The notes beneath the pieces were generated by a model. That model had not been told where the DNA came from. It made no database searches and saw only the letters and a list, made by a program, of their open reading frames with translations. Position numbers and translations under genes: made by a program. A stretch of 64,000 nt of DNA, taken from Neisseria flavescens (lineage in GTDB: Bacteria; Pseudomonadota; Gammaproteobacteria; Burkholderiales; Neisseriaceae). The first letter of the stretch is position 1. Each line of letters begins with the position of its first letter. Of this stretch, positions 25,355 to 33,267 are shown one piece after another. The stretch spans positions 1,612,001 through 1,676,000 of the forward strand of contig NZ_CP039886.1 in NCBI RefSeq assembly GCF_005221285.1. The letters run 5' to 3'.

Positions 25355-25383
25355 AATATAATCAAGAAGTTTGTTAACGTCAA
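25355..25383 (-). promoter_or_regulatory. Promoter of the atp operon
   Basis: On the minus strand, TTGACG (25383-25378), a 17-base spacer and TATATT (25360-25355) form a near-consensus sigma-70 promoter. Transcription should start about 25 bases before the atpI ATG. Confidence 0.75.
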
Positions 25384-25553
25384 GCAATATGTTAATCTTT
25401 GTGAACCTTTCACAGATAAATGATTAACACATATAAAACAAATCTTTGCAGGAACGGAGTTTAACACAAATTACATGTTGCTACACAGATTTTACAGAAG
25501 ATTTTGATTTGTATTGTAAGCATCTGTACGACCAGTCCTTTTATCAAAAATTT

Positions 25554-25584
25554 AGGCCGTCTGAAATTTTTTTTCAGACGGCCT
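25554..25584 (-). terminator. Paired-DUS terminator of parB
   Basis: AGGCCGTCTGAA (25554-25565) and TTCAGACGGCCT (25573-25584) with a T-rich loop, 14 bases beyond the parB stop. Confidence 0.85.
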
Positions 25585-25597
25585 GTTTATAAAACCG

Positions 25598-26458
25598 TTA
25601 AAACTCTTGATTGATGCCCAACTGCTTCAGCAAATATTCAAATGTTTCCGGTGTATCAAAATGCAGTACGATTTTGCCTTTCTTCTGATTGCTGGTTTTG
25701 ACTTCTGCATTGACACCCAAACGCTCGGTCAGGGCATCATTAATGCGGCGGATATCCGGGCTGATGGTTTTGGCTGCTTCAGGCTTGGCTTTTTGATGCG
25801 CCAACTGGCTGCGACGTTCTACTTCGCGTACCGACCAACCGTTTTTGACGGCTTTTTGCGCCAACTCCAACTGGTCAACCACATGCAAGGTCAGCAACGC
25901 ACGGGCATGGCCCATTTCCAGACGGCGTTGATAAAGCATTTCCTGAACCGGCTCAGGCAGGCTCAACAGGCGCAGGCTGTTGGAGATGGCACTACGGCTT
26001 TTACCGACGGCTTTTGCAATGGTTTCATGAGTCAGGCCGAATTCGTCGGCAAGGCGTTTCAAACCTTGCGCTTCTTCAATCGGATTGAGGTTTTCACGTT
26101 GCAGGTTTTCAATCAAACCCATGGCCAACGCAGTTTCGTCGCTGATGGTTTTGATAACGACGGGAATTTCGGTCAAACCGGCCAACTGGGAAGCGCGCCA
26201 ACGGCGTTCGCCGGCAATCAATTCATATTGAGACAGACCACGCTCACGTACGATAACCGGCTGGATAATGCCTTGCGCTTTAATGGAATCGGCCAATTCC
26301 TGTAAAGCTTCATCATCAATTTGCACACGCGCCTGATAACGGCCGGGCTGAATATCGGCGATGGCAACCGTTGTCAGGCGGTCGCTACTGCTGCTGTCCA
26401 CTGCATTGGAAATCAGCGAATCCAAACCGCGTCCCAATCCACCTTTTGCTTTTGCCAT
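25598..26458 (-). CDS. parB: Chromosome-partitioning protein ParB
   Basis: A 286-residue ParB/Spo0J protein that binds parS sites and, as a CTP-dependent clamp, organises the origin region. It starts 'MAKAKGGLGRGLDSLIS', the standard ParB opening, so ATG 26458 is preferred over an in-frame upstream start at 26539. The CTPase/nuclease-like fold has 'LIAGERRWRASQLAGL' (box II), then the helix-turn-helix 'GLTHETIAKAVGKSRSAISN', and a C-terminal dimer domain. No parA lies beside it in this window; in Neisseria the two genes are known to be apart. Confidence 0.94.
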   Translation of the reverse strand: MAKAKGGLGRGLDSLISNAVDSSSSDRLTTVAIADIQPGRYQARVQIDDEALQELADSIKAQGIIQPVIVRERGLSQYELIAGERRWRASQLAGLTEIPVVIKTISDETALAMGLIENLQRENLNPIEEAQGLKRLADEFGLTHETIAKAVGKSRSAISNSLRLLSLPEPVQEMLYQRRLEMGHARALLTLHVVDQLELAQKAVKNGWSVREVERRSQLAHQKAKPEAAKTISPDIRRINDALTERLGVNAEVKTSNQKKGKIVLHFDTPETFEYLLKQLGINQEF

Positions 26459-26559
26459 ATTGTTTTCCCTTTCAGACGGCCTCATTGTTGAAATGACGTA
26501 TTCTATCGGATATTGCCGCTTTACGACAATTTGAATCACGATGATTTGACTATTGCCAT

Positions 26560-28344
26560 TTATTTACGGAGCGAAACCGCAAACACGCCCCTTAAAGCGT
26601 TGCTCAAGCGGATTTCTTCCGCATTTTCCAACATAGCACGCGTGATGTGTGTTTCCTTGATTGCATCCACACCTAAATATAGCTGTGGCTGCTTCAATAC
26701 CGCTTGGCGCATTACCCCATTCAAAATATCCAAATCCAAAGACGGCGTGAGCCATTGTCCTTGATATTTGACGAACACATTGCTTCTTCCGCCCTCTAAC
26801 AAAAGGCCGTCTGAATTGAAAAACAGGCTGTCAAATGCGCCCTGCCCTTCTGCCGTTTTCCATGCTTGGTCAAGAATGTCACGGCGTGTGGTTTTAAAAC
26901 GGCGCAGATAATCGCGTTGACTTAATGTGTGTTCACTCAAGATAACGTATTGCTGCCCATCCAATTCGGAAACAGCCGCATGGCTCAATGCAAGACCGCC
27001 TGAAAACAAAGCGGCTTTGACTCTAAATAACCCACTTGGCAACGCATCTATATAGTGTTGAATTTGCTCTGCCGCATTTTCAGGCCAAGTCAGATTGAGC
27101 GCTTGTGCCGAAATTTTCAGACGGCCTAAATGCAAATCAAGCAAACGGCATTGTCTATCTTCCACACGCATGGTCTCAAAAATACCGAAATCAGGCCGCA
27201 ATTCATTGAGGAAACGCGCCTTCCAACCACACTCGCGATATTCGGCTTCAGGATCGCTATCAATCACAATCCCCGAACCCACACCATAAACACCTTGATA
27301 AAGGCCGTCTAAAACCGGTTTCAGGGATAAGGTACGAATCACGACATTAAACACGCCTTCAAATCCCAAACCCATATCGCACGGATGCAAAAAGCCGATG
27401 CTGCCTGTGTACAAACCGCGCGGTTCGGATTCAAGAGACTCAATAATCTGCATGCTCATGCGTTTGGGCGCGCCGGTAATACTGCCGCAGGGGAAGGCTG
27501 CACGGAAAATATCGGCAACCGAAACATCAGGCAACGCCTGCGCCTCGATGGCACTGGTCATCTGCCAAACACTGCCGAAACGGGAAACTTTAAACGGTTC
27601 AGGCACGCGTACTTTGCCCGTTTGTGCGATTTTGCCGAGGTCATTGCGCAACAAATCGACAATCATCACATTTTCGGCGCGGTTTTTAGGGTCGTTTTGC
27701 AATTCAACGGCGCGGTGTTCATCTTGTCCGTCATGAAGAATCGGCGCAGTGCCTTTCATCGGCTCGGTTGTGATCAGGCCGTCTGAATCGATTTTGAGGA
27801 AAAGTTCGGGAGAAAAACACAAAGTCCACGCTTCCTGCCCTGCCCCGTCGGGCAGACAAGACAAAACGGCATACGGCACAGGCTGTCGCAAGCGGCGGTA
27901 AAGCTGAATCGGATTGCTGTAAGTTTGCAGGTGCAGGCGTACGGTGTAATTGATTTGATAGGTATCGCCGCGGCGGATGGCTTCGTGGATTTGGTTGATA
28001 TGCTCGAGATAACCGGCTTCGGATACGGAGAATCGGGGAGTGGAGATACCTGCCTCAAGGCCGTCTGAATGATTGGCCAGCCAGCTTTCGGCATCGATTT
28101 CGGAACAAGTAGCAAACCAGTGCAAACGCAAATTGCTACTGCGCGCGGATGAAATATCCATCAGTGGCAATCCGAATTCGTAGTCTGCAAACAACACTGC
28201 ATGCAGGCCTTTTTTCCAACCTGCCTGCAAAACATCATCCAACGACTCCAGTTCGTTATAATGAAAAAGGCAGCTTTCCACATGATTTTGATAGAGTTTT
28301 GCACGACCGCTTAATGCATCGTCGAACAGGGCGAAATAAGGCAT
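26560..28344 (-). CDS. Fused aminodeoxychorismate synthase component I / aminodeoxychorismate lyase (PabB-PabC)
   Basis: A 594-residue protein for p-aminobenzoate synthesis in the folate pathway. The PabB part (about 1-370) has the chorismate-binding motifs 'GDTYQINYTVRLHL', 'ITTEPMKGTAPI' (with the catalytic lysine) and 'FPCGSITGAPKRMSMQII'. The PabC part (about 385-594) is a fold-IV PLP aminotransferase with 'DFGIFETMRV' and 'LLLEGGRSNVFV'. The C-terminal part alone would match PabC, so this is a real fusion. PabA (glutaminase) is not in the window. Several uptake sequences lie within the coding region. Confidence 0.9.
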   Translation of the reverse strand: MPYFALFDDALSGRAKLYQNHVESCLFHYNELESLDDVLQAGWKKGLHAVLFADYEFGLPLMDISSARSSNLRLHWFATCSEIDAESWLANHSDGLEAGISTPRFSVSEAGYLEHINQIHEAIRRGDTYQINYTVRLHLQTYSNPIQLYRRLRQPVPYAVLSCLPDGAGQEAWTLCFSPELFLKIDSDGLITTEPMKGTAPILHDGQDEHRAVELQNDPKNRAENVMIVDLLRNDLGKIAQTGKVRVPEPFKVSRFGSVWQMTSAIEAQALPDVSVADIFRAAFPCGSITGAPKRMSMQIIESLESEPRGLYTGSIGFLHPCDMGLGFEGVFNVVIRTLSLKPVLDGLYQGVYGVGSGIVIDSDPEAEYRECGWKARFLNELRPDFGIFETMRVEDRQCRLLDLHLGRLKISAQALNLTWPENAAEQIQHYIDALPSGLFRVKAALFSGGLALSHAAVSELDGQQYVILSEHTLSQRDYLRRFKTTRRDILDQAWKTAEGQGAFDSLFFNSDGLLLEGGRSNVFVKYQGQWLTPSLDLDILNGVMRQAVLKQPQLYLGVDAIKETHITRAMLENAEEIRLSNALRGVFAVSLRK

Positions 28345-28511
28345 GATGTATTATACAAATAGGTTGATTATACGCTGTTTTTACAAAAATTATCAGACAA
28401 ACCGGAAAAAATTGCTTATATGTAATTTTATGTAGGCTAACACAGCATAAAGGAGTAAAATCAAGTCATACCACACCATATCATTTAAAACTTAATCGAT
28501 AAGGAGACTTT

Positions 28512-29441
28512 ATGGCAGACCACCAATTAGAACCGTTCGAGAATGTTGAACTGGGCGAGAAACAAGACCAGCTGCAAGTATTCGAAAAGGCTGTTTTGGA
28601 ACACGAAGGACGCGGCACTGACGAAGATTCCGGCAGTGCACCGCTTCCTGCCAACTACCCGTACAAACAACGTATGCGCCGCTCTGTTTACGAAAAAGAA
28701 AAACAGAAGCTGCAAATCGAATTGTTGAAAGTACAAAGCTGGGTTAAAGATTCCGGTCAGCGTATCGTCAGCCTGTTTGAAGGCCGCGACGCAGCCGGTA
28801 AAGGCGGTACCATCAAACGCTTCATGGAACACCTGAATCCGCGTGGCGCGCGCGTGGTTGCTTTGGAGAAACCAACCACTACCGAACGCGGCCAATGGTA
28901 TTTCCAACGCTACATCCAAAACCTGCCGACCGCAGGCGAAATGGTATTCTTCGACCGCTCATGGTACAACCGTGCCGGCGTAGAACGCGTAATGGGCTTC
29001 TGCGAACCTAACGAATACATGCTTTTCATGCGTCAAACCCCTGAATTGGAGCGTATGCTCGTTGCCAGCGGCATCCATCTGTTCAAATTCTGGTTCTCCG
29101 TATCCCGTGAAGAACAACTCCGTCGCTTCATCTCCCGTCGTGACGACCCGCTGAAACACTGGAAACTGTCCCCTGTGGATATCCAGTCGCTCGACCGCTG
29201 GGACGACTACACCGAAGCCAAAAACGCCATGTTCTTCCACACCCACACCGGCGACGCGCCTTGGGTCATCATCCGTTCCGACGACAAAAAACGTGCACGT
29301 TTGAACTGTATCCGCTACTTCCTGCATCAGCTGGACTATCCGGGCAAAGACGTGAAAGCCATCGGCAAAGTGGACGAGAAAATCGTTTTGGTTCCCGATA
29401 CACGTTACAAAGACAAAACTGTCGAACTCGGACACGATTAA
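28512..29441 (+). CDS. ppk2: Polyphosphate kinase 2
   Basis: The 309-residue PPK2-family kinase transfers phosphate between polyphosphate and nucleotides, typically regenerating GTP or ATP. The Walker A is 'EGRDAAGKGG', the Walker B 'FFDRSWYNRAGVER', and a lid region 'SRRDDPLKHWKLSPVD' follows. The N-terminal 60 residues are acidic and probably disordered. A good AAGGAG ribosome-binding site precedes ATG 28512. It is a single gene with a paired-DUS terminator and no obvious operon partners. Confidence 0.93.
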   Translation: MADHQLEPFENVELGEKQDQLQVFEKAVLEHEGRGTDEDSGSAPLPANYPYKQRMRRSVYEKEKQKLQIELLKVQSWVKDSGQRIVSLFEGRDAAGKGGTIKRFMEHLNPRGARVVALEKPTTTERGQWYFQRYIQNLPTAGEMVFFDRSWYNRAGVERVMGFCEPNEYMLFMRQTPELERMLVASGIHLFKFWFSVSREEQLRRFISRRDDPLKHWKLSPVDIQSLDRWDDYTEAKNAMFFHTHTGDAPWVIIRSDDKKRARLNCIRYFLHQLDYPGKDVKAIGKVDEKIVLVPDTRYKDKTVELGHD

Positions 29442-29457
29442 TTTGTAACATTACCAA

Positions 29458-29490
29458 AGGCCGTCTGAAATTTCATCTTTCAGACGGCCT
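29458..29490 (+). terminator. Paired-DUS terminator between ppk2 and the YhbP-like gene
   Basis: AGGCCGTCTGAA (29458-29469) and TTCAGACGGCCT (29479-29490) lie between convergent genes and should work for both. Confidence 0.85.
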
Positions 29491-29494
29491 TTTC

Positions 29495-29929
29495 TTAATC
29501 CTCGCGATTCCAGTACGTTTTTTGTGCGAATACCAATTTATTGTCAGTGAATTTCACACTGTCCAAATTCAATGCCCAAACATCGCTTCTCATCACTCTG
29601 GCAGCAGGATGCGCTTTGTAATACAAAGACTGCGCCACTTTCAAATCCGCTTCATCTTCAATCAAAGCGGCGGTCGCCGCAAACTGAATGCCGCTGATTT
29701 TCGTGATGCTGTCAGGCTGTCCGGCAATGGTACCGGCTACTTTGGCAGAGCGGCTCATTATTCCGCCATGCTTCGTTTTCAAAGATGTCAGCACAATCAA
29801 TCGGGCATTCGCCTCGTCAAATACATAAAAACAGCAAGCCGCCCAAACTTCGCCCTCTTCCGCAGCAGCAATACTGACTACATGATGATTGCTCAAAAAC
29901 TTCACTATATTGGCAGGAATCGTTTGCAT
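29495..29929 (-). CDS. YhbP-family (FMN-binding split-barrel) protein
   Basis: The 144-residue protein resembles the pyridoxamine 5'-phosphate oxidase-like YhbP/UPF0306 family: 'FLSNHHVVSIAAAEEGEVWA', 'FYVFDEANARLIVLTSLKTK', 'VAGTIAGQP' and a C-terminal 'VKFTDNKLVFAQKTYW' all fit. The family binds flavin or has an unknown redox function; no biochemical role is established for this member. It is followed on the same strand upstream by ubiX, another flavin-linked enzyme, 54 bases away, with a single uptake sequence between (29968-29979). Confidence 0.8.
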   Translation of the reverse strand: MQTIPANIVKFLSNHHVVSIAAAEEGEVWAACCFYVFDEANARLIVLTSLKTKHGGIMSRSAKVAGTIAGQPDSITKISGIQFAATAALIEDEADLKVAQSLYYKAHPAARVMRSDVWALNLDSVKFTDNKLVFAQKTYWNRED

Positions 29930-29982
29930 GGTTTTTATCTTCCTTCTCAGTAAACGTAATTATGCCCAGGCCGTCTGAAACA

Positions 29983-30540
29983 TCATCCCTGCCAGCGCGG
30001 CACATCGTTTTGAATGATGCCAAACAAGTCCAAAGCATGAGAGACGCTGTGTGTAATCATATCTTCAATGGATTCGGGCTTCTGATATAAAGCCGGAACG
30101 GGAGGAAACACAATGCCGCCCATCTCTGTCACGCGGCGCATATTTTCAATGTGCGCCAAGTTTAACGGAGCTTCACGTACCATCAACACCAACTTGCGCC
30201 GCTCTTTCAACGTTACATCCGCCGCACGGCTGAGCAAATTATCGGCAAATCCATGGGCAACCGAAGCCAAAGTTTTCATTGAACACGGCGCAATCAACAT
30301 TCCATCCGTCAAAAACGAACCGCTGGCAATACTTGCCCCGACATTACGGACGGAATGCACGACATCCGCCAAAGCATAAACGTCTTCTTTGGTGTAATCC
30401 GTTTCCAAAGCGCGGGTCATCTCCGCCCCTTGCGAAACCACCAAATGCGTTTCTACCTGATGCTCACGCAAAAGCTGCAAAGCTTTCACGCCATACTGAA
30501 AACCGCTGGCACCGCTGATGCCGACAACCAAACGCTTCAT
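29983..30540 (-). CDS. ubiX: Flavin prenyltransferase UbiX
   Basis: UbiX attaches a dimethylallyl group to FMN to make the prenylated cofactor of the UbiD decarboxylase in ubiquinone synthesis. The 185-residue protein starts 'KRLVVGISGASGFQYGVKAL', the FMN phosphate loop, and has 'IAPCSMKTLASVAHGFADNL' and 'LVLMVREAPLNLAHIENM', both diagnostic. A short-form Correia element lies 26 bases upstream of the start and may carry or disturb its promoter. Confidence 0.95.
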   Translation of the reverse strand: MKRLVVGISGASGFQYGVKALQLLREHQVETHLVVSQGAEMTRALETDYTKEDVYALADVVHSVRNVGASIASGSFLTDGMLIAPCSMKTLASVAHGFADNLLSRAADVTLKERRKLVLMVREAPLNLAHIENMRRVTEMGGIVFPPVPALYQKPESIEDMITHSVSHALDLFGIIQNDVPRWQG

Positions 30541-30566
30541 TGTATTTCCCTGTCTCGTCCTAAAGA

Positions 30567-30675
30567 TATAGTGGATTAAATTTAAACCAGTACGGCGTTG
30601 CCTCGCGCCTTGCCGTACTATTTGTACTGTCTGCGGCTTCGTCGCCTTGTCCTGATTTAAATTTAATCCACTATA
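30567..30675. repeat. Correia repeat enclosed element, short form (109 bp)
   Basis: Terminal inverted repeats TATAGTGGATTAAATTTAAA and its complement flank a core containing 'GTACTGTCTGCGGCTTCGTC'. It lacks the central block found in the copy at 3433-3588. It separates ubiX from the tRNA-Leu gene, both on the minus strand. Confidence 0.92.
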
Positions 30676-30700
30676 AATGAAAGTCAGATTCTCAAGACGA

Positions 30701-30724
30701 AAAAATAACCGCTAAAAAGCGGTT
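30701..30724 (-). terminator. Intrinsic terminator of tRNA-Leu
   Basis: On the minus strand AACCGCT-TTTT-AGCGGTT is followed by ATTTTTT, 14 bases after the CCA end. Confidence 0.85.
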
Positions 30725-30737
30725 AGATTTTCTAATG

Positions 30738-30823
30738 TGGTGCCGACAGCGAGATTTGAACTCGCACAGCCTACGGCCACTACCCCCTCAAGATAGCGTG
30801 TCTACCAATTCCACCATGTCGGC
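30738..30823 (-). tRNA. tRNA-Leu (anticodon GAG)
   Basis: The minus strand gives an 86-base tRNA including an encoded CCA. The acceptor stem is GCCGACA/TGTCGGC. The anticodon arm CTATC-TTGAGGG-GGTAG shows GAG at the centre of the loop. A long variable arm of the class II type (TGGCCGTAGGCTG) and the T arm with GTTCAAATC confirm leucine. It is followed by its own terminator, and secG and tpiA lie just upstream on the same strand. Confidence 0.95.
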
Positions 30824-30838
30824 ATAAATCAAATTGTC

Positions 30839-31198
30839 TTACTGCTGCTGAGGATTCGGTGCAACAGGAGTTGTATTGTTTTGTGCAGGCGTTGCAGGCT
30901 TAGGAGCTTGCTGGGTCTGCTTCACATCGCTGAAGTCTAAACCGTGCTTACTGGAGTGGGTGTGAATATACACCATCGCCATGCAGGTCGCAAAGAAAAA
31001 TGTTGCAGCAATGGCAGTCGAGCGGCTGAGGAAGTTGGCATTACCGGCAGAACCGAATACGCCTTGCGCGCTACCGCTGCCGGAACCGAACGTTGCGCCG
31101 GCATCCGCGCCTTTACCGTGTTGCAACAATACTAACACGATTACGGCTAAAGCGGAAATAATATTAATGATCCAGATAAGGGTTTTAAAGGCTTCCAT
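30839..31198 (-). CDS. secG: Preprotein translocase subunit SecG
   Basis: The 119-residue SecG helps SecYEG translocation. It has two membrane helices (about 3-23 and 56-78) joined by 'LLQHGKGADAGATFGSGSGS', the highly conserved SecG loop. The C-terminal 40 residues are Pro/Gln/Asn-rich and look disordered. ATG 31198 is chosen because the membrane helix starts immediately after it and because tpiA ends 7 bases upstream. Probably cotranscribed with tpiA and perhaps with the tRNA-Leu gene. Confidence 0.95.
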   Translation of the reverse strand: MEAFKTLIWIINIISALAVIVLVLLQHGKGADAGATFGSGSGSAQGVFGSAGNANFLSRSTAIAATFFFATCMAMVYIHTHSSKHGLDFSDVKQTQQAPKPATPAQNNTTPVAPNPQQQ

Positions 31199-31205
31199 AT
31201 GTTTT

Positions 31206-31979
31206 CTACGAGGCTTGTGCTGCGTTGATGATGGCGGTAAAGGAGTCATATGATAATGACGCGCCACCAACCAATGCGCCGTCTACATGAGGTACTGCGA
31301 AGATGTCGGCCGCGTTATCCGCTTTCACACTTCCGCCGTAAAGAACGCGGATTTTAACATCGCTTCCGCACAAAGACAAGATTTCTTTGTAGATAAATGC
31401 GTGCATATCGGCGATTTGTTCGACGGTGGCGACTTTGCCTGTACCGATCGCCCAAACCGGCTCGTAGGCAACGGCGATGTTTTTGGTGTTCAAACCTTGC
31501 AGAATGGAAAGTTGGTGGGCAATGACTTCGTGTTCTTTACCGGCTTCGCGCTCTTCCAAGCTTTCGCCGACGCACAACAATGGAATCAGGCCGACGTTGA
31601 GGACGTTTTCCATTTTGCGGCGTTGGATTTCGTTTTTCTCGCCGAAATAAAGGCTGCGCTCGGAGTGGCCGATGAGAACGATGTCTGTACCGATGTCGGC
31701 AAGCATTTCGGCGGACACTTCGCCGGTGTATGCGCCGTTATTCGGGAAACGGCTCACGTCTTGCGCACAGGTCAAGATGCGGTTGTTGAGGACTATCTGC
31801 ATGGCGTTGTGCAGTTGCAACAGATAAACGGTCGGAGCGGCCAGGCCGATGAGGACGCGTTCGGCGGTGGGCATGATGCGGAAGCGGTGCATAAGCGCAT
31901 TGTTGTTTTGGAGTCGGCCGTTCATTTTCCAGTTGCCGATAACCCATTTTTGGTCCCACATTCCGATTTGGTGATACAT
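31206..31979 (-). CDS. tpiA: Triosephosphate isomerase
   Basis: TpiA interconverts dihydroxyacetone phosphate and glyceraldehyde 3-phosphate. The catalytic set is complete: Lys in 'GNWKMNG', His in 'IGHSERS', Glu in 'AYEPVWAIGTGK', and the phosphate loop 'VLYGGSV'. ATG 31979 has GGAG 8 bases upstream; a second ATG at 31961 ('MWDQKWVIG') is a possible start but lacks a site. A candidate promoter is TTGCCA (32061-32056), 17 bases, TAAACT (32038-32033). Confidence 0.95.
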   Translation of the reverse strand: MYHQIGMWDQKWVIGNWKMNGRLQNNNALMHRFRIMPTAERVLIGLAAPTVYLLQLHNAMQIVLNNRILTCAQDVSRFPNNGAYTGEVSAEMLADIGTDIVLIGHSERSLYFGEKNEIQRRKMENVLNVGLIPLLCVGESLEEREAGKEHEVIAHQLSILQGLNTKNIAVAYEPVWAIGTGKVATVEQIADMHAFIYKEILSLCGSDVKIRVLYGGSVKADNAADIFAVPHVDGALVGGASLSYDSFTAIINAAQAS

Positions 31980-32093
31980 CTTTATTGCTCCGTGTGTTGG
32001 TTGTTGCTTGCTGTAGCGTCGTGTAATGTGAAAGTTTAGTGGATATATGTGCGCTTGGCAATTATTAACGAGCCTCCGGGGTCGTCTGAAAGA

Positions 32094-32122
32094 TGGCACA
32101 CTCTCCGACAAGGATTTATAAT
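32094..32122 (+). promoter_or_regulatory. Promoter of the Pcm-like methyltransferase gene
   Basis: TATAAT at 32117-32122 is a perfect -10; the -35 position 32094-32099 (TGGCAC) with 17-base spacing is weak. It lies in the region divergent from tpiA. Confidence 0.5.
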
Positions 32123-32162
32123 GTACGCTTCGATAAAATTAAGAATTGAACGGAGCACAAAT

Positions 32163-32819
32163 ATGGACTTTGAAAAAGCGCGTTTCAATATGGTTGAACA
32201 GCAGATTCGTCCGTGGGATGTCTTGGACTTCGACATTTTGGATGCTTTGGAGGAGATCGAGCGCGAACATTTTGTCGGCGAAGCTTTTCAAGGTTTGGCC
32301 TATGCGGATATGGAGCTGCCGCTGGACAACGGCCATAAGATGTTGGAACCCAAAGTCGTTGCCCGCCTGGCTCAAGGTTTGAAACTGAAAAAAGACGAAA
32401 CCGTCTTAGAAATCGGTACAGGCTCAGGCTATGCAACCGCCCTGCTGTCCAAATTGGCCGGCAAAGTCGTCACTGACGACATCGATGCCGAGCAGCAGCA
32501 ACGCGCCAAAAAAGTTTTGGACGAATTGGGCTTTGCCAACGTCGATTATGTGCAAAACAACGGCCTGACCGAAGCATCGCAAGGCGCTCCTTTTGATGCG
32601 ATTTATGTGGGCGGCGCAGTAGACAACGTACCTGAAATTCCGAAAGAGCAACTGAAAGACGGTGGCCGTATGGTGGTCATTGTCGGCCGCAAACCGGTAC
32701 AACGCGCACTTTTGCTGACGCGTAACGGCAATGAGTTTTCCGAAAAAGTATTATTCGACACCGTTGTAGCACACTTGGAAGACAAATCGGCCAATCCGTT
32801 CGGCGATTTCGATTTTTAA
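32163..32819 (+). CDS. Protein-L-isoaspartate O-methyltransferase-family protein
   Basis: A 218-residue SAM-dependent methyltransferase. 'VLEIGTGSGYATALLSKLAG' is motif I of the PCMT family; 'FDAIYVGGAVDNVP' corresponds to motif II and 'LKDGGRMVVIVG' to motif III. The N-terminal 'NMVEQQIRPWDVLDFDILDA' is the form found in many beta-proteobacterial Pcm paralogues of unproven activity. ATG 32163 follows GGAG at 8 bases; the perfect -10 box lies upstream at 32117-32122. Followed by a short DUS hairpin and a rhodanese gene. Confidence 0.85.
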   Translation: MDFEKARFNMVEQQIRPWDVLDFDILDALEEIEREHFVGEAFQGLAYADMELPLDNGHKMLEPKVVARLAQGLKLKKDETVLEIGTGSGYATALLSKLAGKVVTDDIDAEQQQRAKKVLDELGFANVDYVQNNGLTEASQGAPFDAIYVGGAVDNVPEIPKEQLKDGGRMVVIVGRKPVQRALLLTRNGNEFSEKVLFDTVVAHLEDKSANPFGDFDF

Positions 32820-32824
32820 ACAAC

Positions 32825-32850
32825 AGGCCGTCTGAAAGTTTAGACGGCCT
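32825..32850 (+). terminator. Short DUS hairpin after the methyltransferase gene
   Basis: AGGCCGTCTGAA (32825-32836) pairs with TTTAGACGGCCT (32839-32850) with one mismatch and a tight 2-base gap. Probably a partial terminator that allows read-through into the rhodanese gene. Confidence 0.6.
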
Positions 32851-32871
32851 CATACTTTTACACCCTACCCC

Positions 32872-33201
32872 ATGACCGACATCATCCAACTCTCGCCCAC
32901 CGAATTGAAACAATGGCAGGACGAAGGCCGCGCATTTCATCTGCTCGACGTCCGCACCGATGAAGAACGCGCCATCTGCACCCTTCCCGCTGCCATTCAC
33001 ATCCCGATGAACCTCATCCCCCTGCGCCAAAACGAGCTTCCCGACGACGATTTGCCCATCGTCGTTTACTGCCACCACGGCATCCGCAGCCTGCACACGG
33101 CAATGTATCTAGAAGATGCCGGATTTGAAAACCTCTACAACCTGCAAGGCGGTATTGATGCTTGGGCAATGCAGGTGGACAGCAAAATGATGCGGTATTG
33201 A
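32872..33201 (+). CDS. Single-domain rhodanese-like protein
   Basis: A 109-residue rhodanese domain with the persulphide-carrying cysteine in 'VVYCHHGIRSLHTA' and 'FHLLDVRTDEERAICTLPAA' as the conserved N-terminal half. Such single-domain proteins (GlpE/PspE-like) move sulphane sulphur; the specific partner is unknown. It follows the methyltransferase gene on the same strand and is convergent with the antiporter gene. Confidence 0.88.
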   Translation: MTDIIQLSPTELKQWQDEGRAFHLLDVRTDEERAICTLPAAIHIPMNLIPLRQNELPDDDLPIVVYCHHGIRSLHTAMYLEDAGFENLYNLQGGIDAWAMQVDSKMMRY

Positions 33202-33219
33202 ATCGGCTTTATCAATAAA

Positions 33220-33250
33220 AGGCCGTCTGAAACAGGATTTCAGACGGCCT
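33220..33250. terminator. Bidirectional paired-DUS terminator
   Basis: AGGCCGTCTGAA (33220-33231) and TTCAGACGGCCT (33239-33250) with A and T runs outside, between the convergent rhodanese and antiporter genes. Confidence 0.85.
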
Positions 33251-33267
33251 TTTTCAAACCTTTCTGC

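Noticed and set aside
31980..32162. Translation of the upstream extensions of tpiA and the methyltransferase gene
   Set aside because: The extensions overlap the divergent promoters and lack ribosome-binding sites; internal ATGs with GGAG are better.
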